A stretch of DNA of 10,268 nt from assembly GCA_012274165.1 (NCBI GenBank), contig JAAPAA010000103.1:1-10268 (forward strand), given 5' to 3'. The position numbers were made by a program, and so were the translations under genes. Positions 6,853 to 10,268 of this stretch are shown one piece after another (within the stretch, counting starts at the first letter, position 1; the number at the start of each line of letters is the position of its first letter). The notes beneath the pieces are model-generated. The model saw nothing but the letters and a program-made list of their open reading frames with translations. It ran no database searches and was not told where the DNA came from. The stretch is from Thiobacillaceae bacterium. GTDB lineage: Bacteria; Pseudomonadota; Gammaproteobacteria; Burkholderiales; Thiobacillaceae.

Positions 6853-7597
6853 TTGTACCCTGAATGGCATGCGCATCCTGATGGGCATGCGCATCCAGCA
6901 CGGGAGGCGCCGCGTTCCACAGGCACGCGCCTTTACTGTCCTTGGAGATCGCCTCCAGCAAACTTGCATGGCTGGCAAGTTCTTCAGGATAGGCCTGCAA
7001 CAACACCGGCTTGGGACGCGCCCGAGCAGCCGCCTGATCGGCCTCCACGCTGCGCGCCTCCAGTCCGATCGACAGGCTTTCCTGACCGCGTGTCAGCGCC
7101 AGATAAACTGCAGCCAGCAGTTCGCAGTCGACCAATGCGCCGTGCAGCGTGCGCGCCGTATTGTCCACGCCATAGTATTTGCACAAGGCATCCAGATTAT
7201 TGCGCTGGCCGGGACGCAAAGCCTTGGCCATGGCCAGCGTATCAATGACGCCGTCGCACCAGGTGGGCAACGGCTGCATCGCCAGCAGCCGCAACTCCAT
7301 ATTGAGAAAGCCTACGTCGAACGGCGCATTGTGAATAATGAGTTCGGCGCCCTGAATGAAATCGACGAACTCCTGCGCCACGTCGGCAAAACGCGGCTTG
7401 TCCTGCAAAAATTCGGGGGTAATTCCGTGCACCTGCATCGCCCCGGCGTCGATATTTCGATCCGGGTTCACATAGCGGTGCAGATGGTTGCCGGTGAGAC
7501 GGCGGTTGACCATTTCAACCGCCGCCACCTCGATGATGCGATGACCCTGATTGGGATCGAGGCCCGTGGTTTCCGTATCCAGAATGATTTGTCGCAT
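6845..7597 (-). CDS. dnaQ: DNA polymerase III epsilon subunit, 3'-5' proofreading exonuclease
   Basis: DnaQ is the proofreading exonuclease of the replicative polymerase core, bound to the alpha and theta subunits. The 250-residue protein (E. coli 243) has all three exonuclease motifs of the DEDDh class: Exo I DTETTG with D7 and E9, Exo II HNAPFDVGFLN with D94, and Exo III LHGALVDCELLA with H152 and D157. These correspond to E. coli D12, E14, D103, H162 and D167. The exonuclease domain covers about 1-180. Residues 181-250 form the poorly conserved tail used elsewhere to bind alpha; here the tail ends with a His/Ala/Asp-rich stretch. The ATG at 7597 is chosen because MRQIILDTETTG is the family start; in-frame codons further upstream run into rnhA. 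It begins 13 bases after the rnhA stop, and the two genes are neighbours in many proteobacteria. Confidence 0.96.
   Translation of the reverse strand: MRQIILDTETTGLDPNQGHRIIEVAAVEMVNRRLTGNHLHRYVNPDRNIDAGAMQVHGITPEFLQDKPRFADVAQEFVDFIQGAELIIHNAPFDVGFLNMELRLLAMQPLPTWCDGVIDTLAMAKALRPGQRNNLDALCKYYGVDNTARTLHGALVDCELLAAVYLALTRGQESLSIGLEARSVEADQAAARARPKPVLLQAYPEELASHASLLEAISKDSKGACLWNAAPPVLDAHAHQDAHAIQGTNG
6864..6899 (-). repeat. Two-copy 18-bp tandem repeat in the 3' end of dnaQ
   Basis: The 13-mer GGCATGCGCATCC occurs at 6866-6878 and 6884-6896, a period of 18 bases within near-identical flanks. On the coding strand it encodes the repeated DAHA element of the DnaQ C-terminal tail, DAHAHQDAHA. It is probably a small in-frame duplication. 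Confidence 0.6.
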
Positions 7598-7610
7598 GGG
7601 TTCCGCGGCC

Positions 7611-8051
7611 TTATTGCGCCTGCAATACTCCCTGGTTGGCCAGTTCGTCAGCGCGTTCGTTTTCCGGATGGCCATTGTGGCCGCGCACCCATATCCACGA
7701 GATGGCGTGCTGCTGGCTCAGGCTTTCCAGTTGTTGCCACAGATCCTGATTTTTCACCGGCTTGCCGTCGCTGGTACGCCAGTTGCGACGCTTCCACCCG
7801 GGAAGCCATTCGCTGATGCCTTTTTGCACGTATTGCGAATCGGTGTGAACTTCGATCGTGGAAGGACGCTTGATCGATTCCAGCGCGCGGATCACGGCCG
7901 TCATTTCCATGCGATTGTTGGTGGTATCCCGTTCGCCGCCGCAGATTTCCTTGCGATGTCCATCGGTCACCAGCAGCGCGCCCCAGCCACCCACGCCCGG
8001 GTTGCCCTTACAGGCGCCGTCGCTGTAGATGTAGATAGTGTCAGTGGTCAC
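7611..8051 (-). CDS. rnhA: Ribonuclease HI
   Basis: RNase HI cleaves the RNA strand of RNA-DNA hybrids, removing R-loops and helping with primer removal. The 146-residue protein is full length (E. coli 155). The catalytic metal ligands are in place: D11 in YSDGACKGNPG, E49 in NNRMEM, D71 in HTDSQY and D135 in ERADELA, with H125 in RGHNGH. Each is one position after its E. coli counterpart (D10, E48, D70, D134, H124). The basic handle region is present as WLPGWKRRNWRT (82-93). The start is GTG at 8051, supported by the position of D11; it overlaps the 3' end of the YafS-like gene by 11 bases. The TAA stop is 13 bases before dnaQ. Unlike in E. coli, where rnhA and dnaQ are divergent, here the two run in the same direction. 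Confidence 0.96.
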   Translation of the reverse strand: MTTDTIYIYSDGACKGNPGVGGWGALLVTDGHRKEICGGERDTTNNRMEMTAVIRALESIKRPSTIEVHTDSQYVQKGISEWLPGWKRRNWRTSDGKPVKNQDLWQQLESLSQQHAISWIWVRGHNGHPENERADELANQGVLQAQ

Positions 8052-8799
8052 GACTGATCCGATGCTGGTTGAGATTGATTATTTTTGAGTTCAGCACTTT
8101 TGCTGCCGGCGACAACAAACGTGGCGCAACCGGGATTTTCCACTGTGGCTGGATGATATGCATGCCCTGCACGCGCTTCACCGCCTGCAGAAAATACACG
8201 CCGCCGCCCATCGCCCACCAGCGATCACCCGCCGGTTCCATAAAGCGCAGACGGCGCAGCCACTTTTCACGATTGATCGGCGGCCGGTAGCAGCACATGC
8301 TGCCGCCCGCCACTTCCATCCCCAGCAATACCATCCAGTCCTTCACCCGTGAAATATTCAGAAAATTGCCATTCCACGGATAGCCGCGCTCGCCACCCTG
8401 CAACCGGCGCACCAGGCCCCACAAACTGCGCGGATTGAATCCGGCCAGCACCAGCCGGCCTTCCGGGCGCAACACCCGCTCGGCCTCACGCAAAACCTGA
8501 TGCGGGTTCGCACTGTACTCCAGCACATGCGGCAGCAGCAGCAAATCCAGCGACTGGCATTCGAATGGCAGGAACATTGGATCGGCGTTGACCTGAGCGG
8601 GCACTTCCACCGCGCACGTCACGCGCAGCGGGATGCGGCTGTTGCGCAGAAAGTCGATGTGCGGCAACCCCACCTGCACCGCATTGAAGCCGAACACGTC
8701 CGATACAGCCTGATCGAAATAGCGCTGCTCGCGGAACAGCAAATGCTGTCCAAGTGGAGTTTCAAACCATCCGGCGTTCAGCTTGGATAACATAGCCAT
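8041..8799 (-). CDS. YafS-like SAM-dependent methyltransferase (type 11) homologue
   Basis: A 252-residue cytoplasmic protein resembling E. coli YafS, which sits in the same place between gloB and rnhA. The recognisable methyltransferase core is NADPMFLPF (71-79, acidic loop and motif II region), LLLLPHVLEYSANPHQVLREAERVLRPEG (post-I to motif III region) and RLVLAGFNPRSLWGL (115-129). The glycine-rich SAM motif I expected near the N-terminal first strand is not recognisable; that place reads GFNAVQVGLP (37-46). The substrate is unknown. ATG at 8799 is used; ATG at 8793 is an equally good alternative, and neither has a strong ribosome site. It is the first gene of the minus-strand run and lies 23 bases from the divergent gloB start. 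E. coli yafS itself is not characterised well enough to lend a function. Confidence 0.85.
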   Translation of the reverse strand: MAMLSKLNAGWFETPLGQHLLFREQRYFDQAVSDVFGFNAVQVGLPHIDFLRNSRIPLRVTCAVEVPAQVNADPMFLPFECQSLDLLLLPHVLEYSANPHQVLREAERVLRPEGRLVLAGFNPRSLWGLVRRLQGGERGYPWNGNFLNISRVKDWMVLLGMEVAGGSMCCYRPPINREKWLRRLRFMEPAGDRWWAMGGGVYFLQAVKRVQGMHIIQPQWKIPVAPRLLSPAAKVLNSKIINLNQHRISRDH

Positions 8800-8822
8800 T
8801 CTTTCTGTTTTATCGTCCCGCC

Positions 8823-9593
8823 ATGTTGACGCTTATTGCTCTGCCTGCATTCGAAGACAACTATATTTGGGTCCTGCACGACGGGCATCACGCTGTCGCA
8901 GTCGATCCCGGCGATCCGGTGCCGCTGATGGCGTTTCTCAACACCCATCAACTCAGTCTGACCGCGGTGCTGATCACCCACCATCACCGTGACCATACTG
9001 GCGGCAACACCGCGCTGCGTCAACGCTACAACTGTGCCATCTACGCACCGCTCAACCCGCGCATTCCTTCCGTCACCCACACCCTGCATGGCGGCGATTC
9101 GGTGGAGATCGCCGAACCCGCTTTGCGCTTCACCGTGCTGGCGACCCCAGGCCACACACTCGATCACATCAGTTATGTGGGCCATGGCTATTTGTTTTGC
9201 GGCGACACTATATTTGGCTGCGGTTGCGGCAAATTGTTCGAAGGCAATCCGGCCATGATGGCCGCCAGCCTCGACACCCTTCTCAGCCTGCCCGATGCTA
9301 CCCGAGTCTGCTGCGCGCATGAATACACCTTGAGCAATATTGACTTCGCCAAAACCATCGATGGCGATAATCCCGCCCTGCAGGCGCGCGAACGCGCCGA
9401 CCGTGACCTGCGTGCGCATGGGCACCCCACCCTGCCCTCTACCCTGGCGCTGGAAAAAGTCACCAATCCGTTTCTGCGCTTTCACGATCAAGTTATGACG
9501 GCATTTGCCGTAAGGTATCTAAGTCGCCCGCATCCCAGCCCAGCCGAGGTCTTCGGCGCGATTCGCGCTGCCAAAGATGAGTGGGATGGTTGA
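8823..9593 (+). CDS. gloB: Hydroxyacylglutathione hydrolase (glyoxalase II)
   Basis: GloB hydrolyses S-lactoylglutathione to lactate and glutathione, the second step of methylglyoxal detoxification in the cytoplasm. The 256-residue protein is full length and has the metallo-beta-lactamase fold. The dinuclear metal site is complete: THHHRDH (H53, H55, D57, H58), H111 in ATPGHT, D128 in CGDTIF and H166 in CAHEYT. The glyoxalase II signature GCGKLFEG (134-141) and a C-terminal helical domain with NPFLR (215-219), used for glutathione binding, distinguish it from other hydrolases of this fold. ATG at 8823 is the family start (MLTLIALPAFEDNYIW). There is no visible Shine-Dalgarno sequence before it, so the transcript may be leaderless or nearly so. 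It is divergent from the YafS-like gene and followed by mltD on the same strand, as in E. coli. Confidence 0.97.
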   Translation: MLTLIALPAFEDNYIWVLHDGHHAVAVDPGDPVPLMAFLNTHQLSLTAVLITHHHRDHTGGNTALRQRYNCAIYAPLNPRIPSVTHTLHGGDSVEIAEPALRFTVLATPGHTLDHISYVGHGYLFCGDTIFGCGCGKLFEGNPAMMAASLDTLLSLPDATRVCCAHEYTLSNIDFAKTIDGDNPALQARERADRDLRAHGHPTLPSTLALEKVTNPFLRFHDQVMTAFAVRYLSRPHPSPAEVFGAIRAAKDEWDG

Positions 9594-9615
9594 ATACGAG
9601 CATCCGGGTTAAAAT
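9590..9615 (+). promoter_or_regulatory. Candidate promoter for mltD
   Basis: TAAAAT (9610-9615) matches the sigma-70 -10 hexamer at five of six positions. TTGAAT (9590-9595) overlaps the gloB stop and resembles a -35, but the 14-base spacer is shorter than usual. The start of transcription would be near 9621. Read-through from gloB is an alternative. Confidence 0.3.
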
Positions 9616-9658
9616 GGCAGCTTATTGAGCACGGGAGCCGATCTTGCCCGGAATCAAA

Positions 9659-10268
9659 ATGATTCGACATACCTTGACGCAACTGAGCCTGGCCGCACTG
9701 GCCGCGTGCTTCAGCCTGACAGTTAGCGCAGAAGAACCCCGTGCCAGCACCCAGTCGCTGGAATGGCATGATGACGCTGCCAGCACAGCACTCGACAACA
9801 CCGCGCCCAACCAAGACAGCCCGGCTGAAGTCAGCCAGGATGATGTCTGGCTGCGTATCCGCAGCGGGTTCAAAATCGACGACGCAGCCTCGCAAAACCC
9901 ACTCGTTTCGGTTAACGAATCCTGGTACGCAGCACGGCCAGACTACGTCCGCCGCATGGTCAGTCGCTCGCGCCGTTATCTGTACCATATCGTTCAGGAA
10001 GTCGACCGGCGTGCGATGCCGATGGAAATCGCTTTGTTGCCGATGATCGAAAGCGCGTTCAATTCCACAGCACTCTCAACTTCAGCCGCCTCCGGTATCT
10101 GGCAATTTATGCCTTCAACCGGGCGGAATTACGGACTCAAACAGGATGCCTGGTACGATGGCCGGCGCGACTTTCCTGCAGCCACCAACGCTGCACTGGA
10201 CTACCTCAGCAAGCTCTATCTCGATTTTGGCGATTGGCAGCTTGCACTCGCCGCATACAACTGTGGCG
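9659..10268 (+). CDS. mltD: Membrane-bound lytic murein transglycosylase D, N-terminal part (3' end outside window)
   Basis: MltD cleaves the glycan strands of peptidoglycan to 1,6-anhydro ends in the periplasm. The visible 203 codons contain a secretion signal (1-24), a linker, and the start of the family 1D lysozyme-like domain: LLPMIESAFN with catalytic Glu131, SGIWQFMPSTG (145-155), and LALAAYN near the edge (195-201). The LysM repeats usual in this family would lie beyond the window. The signal contains LAAC (14-17), a fair lipobox, so the protein may be an outer-membrane lipoprotein like E. coli MltD; signal peptidase I cleavage after TVSA (21-24) is the alternative. ATG at 9659 has GGAA 5 bases upstream. 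An in-frame TTG at 9644 has GGGAG 6 bases upstream and would add five residues; I prefer the ATG. It sits next to gloB, as in E. coli. Confidence 0.93.
   Translation, partial: MIRHTLTQLSLAALAACFSLTVSAEEPRASTQSLEWHDDAASTALDNTAPNQDSPAEVSQDDVWLRIRSGFKIDDAASQNPLVSVNESWYAARPDYVRRMVSRSRRYLYHIVQEVDRRAMPMEIALLPMIESAFNSTALSTSAASGIWQFMPSTGRNYGLKQDAWYDGRRDFPAATNAALDYLSKLYLDFGDWQLALAAYNCG

Noticed and set aside
6853..6978. N-terminal extension of the substrate-binding protein by 42 residues
   Set aside because: It lies over dnaQ coding sequence and would put an Arg-rich stretch before the signal peptide; the ATG at 6852 has its own ribosome site.
7598..7675. N-terminal extension of dnaQ by 26 residues
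   Set aside because: It would overlap the end of rnhA and adds sequence absent from the family; MRQIILDTETTG is the normal DnaQ start.
6818..7816. 332-codon plus-strand open frame opposite dnaQ and rnhA
   Set aside because: It is antisense to two genes with complete catalytic motifs; no domain was recognised in it.
8778..9491. 237-codon minus-strand open frame opposite gloB (and 9488-9988 opposite mltD)
   Set aside because: These are shadows of conserved plus-strand enzymes; there is no supporting motif or ribosome site.
1..10268. Search for CRISPR arrays, tRNA/rRNA genes, insertion sequences, phage attachment sites, riboswitches
   Set aside because: No regularly spaced repeats, cloverleaf, transposase, terminal inverted repeats or conserved aptamer pattern could be seen by eye. 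The longest intergenic gap is about 95 bases, leaving little room for them.

Overview
The window is a 10.3 kb chromosomal stretch of ordinary, densely packed bacterial genes. Eight complete protein genes and two genes cut by the window edges fill nearly all of it. The high-GC codon use and the style of the proteins point to a Gram-negative proteobacterium. The block mltD-gloB-yafS-rnhA-dnaQ matches the order known from E. coli, and the sequences look most like Betaproteobacteria (Thiobacillus/Gallionella/Nitrosomonadales type). The lineage is inference; no rRNA or other marker gene is present. An anti-sigma-28 factor (FlgM) indicates a flagellated organism, and a GGDEF-EAL protein indicates c-di-GMP signalling.

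Layout. On the + strand, 1-1890 is the C-terminal half of the transcription-repair coupling factor Mfd. It is followed after 6 bases by a DUF1015 protein (1897-3132). A short gap holds a possible weak terminator and a good match to a FliA (sigma-28) promoter. It leads into flgM (3228-3536) and a small heavy-metal-binding HMA protein (3571-3780). A convergent junction with a small GC hairpin follows.

From 8799 back to 3800 on the - strand lies a compact five-gene run: YafS-like methyltransferase, RNase HI (rnhA), DNA polymerase III epsilon (dnaQ), a periplasmic substrate-binding protein, and a membrane-bound HAMP-GGDEF-EAL protein. Neighbouring genes overlap by 11, 8 and 1 nt, with one 13-nt gap, so co-transcription is likely. 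Divergently, only 23 bp from the methyltransferase start, gloB (glyoxalase II, 8823-9593) is followed by the start of a MltD-type lytic transglycosylase (9659 to the window end).

How the genes may work together. Mfd, RNase HI and DnaQ are genome-maintenance housekeeping genes. The most interesting unit is the last pair of the minus-strand operon. A solitary periplasmic binding protein, with no permease or ATPase beside it, is translationally coupled to a transmembrane GGDEF-EAL enzyme. This resembles the NspS-MbaA type of sensor in Vibrio cholerae, where a binding protein controls c-di-GMP turnover. FlgM, apparently under its own sigma-28 promoter, lies about 260 bp beyond the end of that gene, so two motility-related functions sit close together. 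No mobile element, CRISPR array, RNA gene or clear sign of horizontal transfer was seen.
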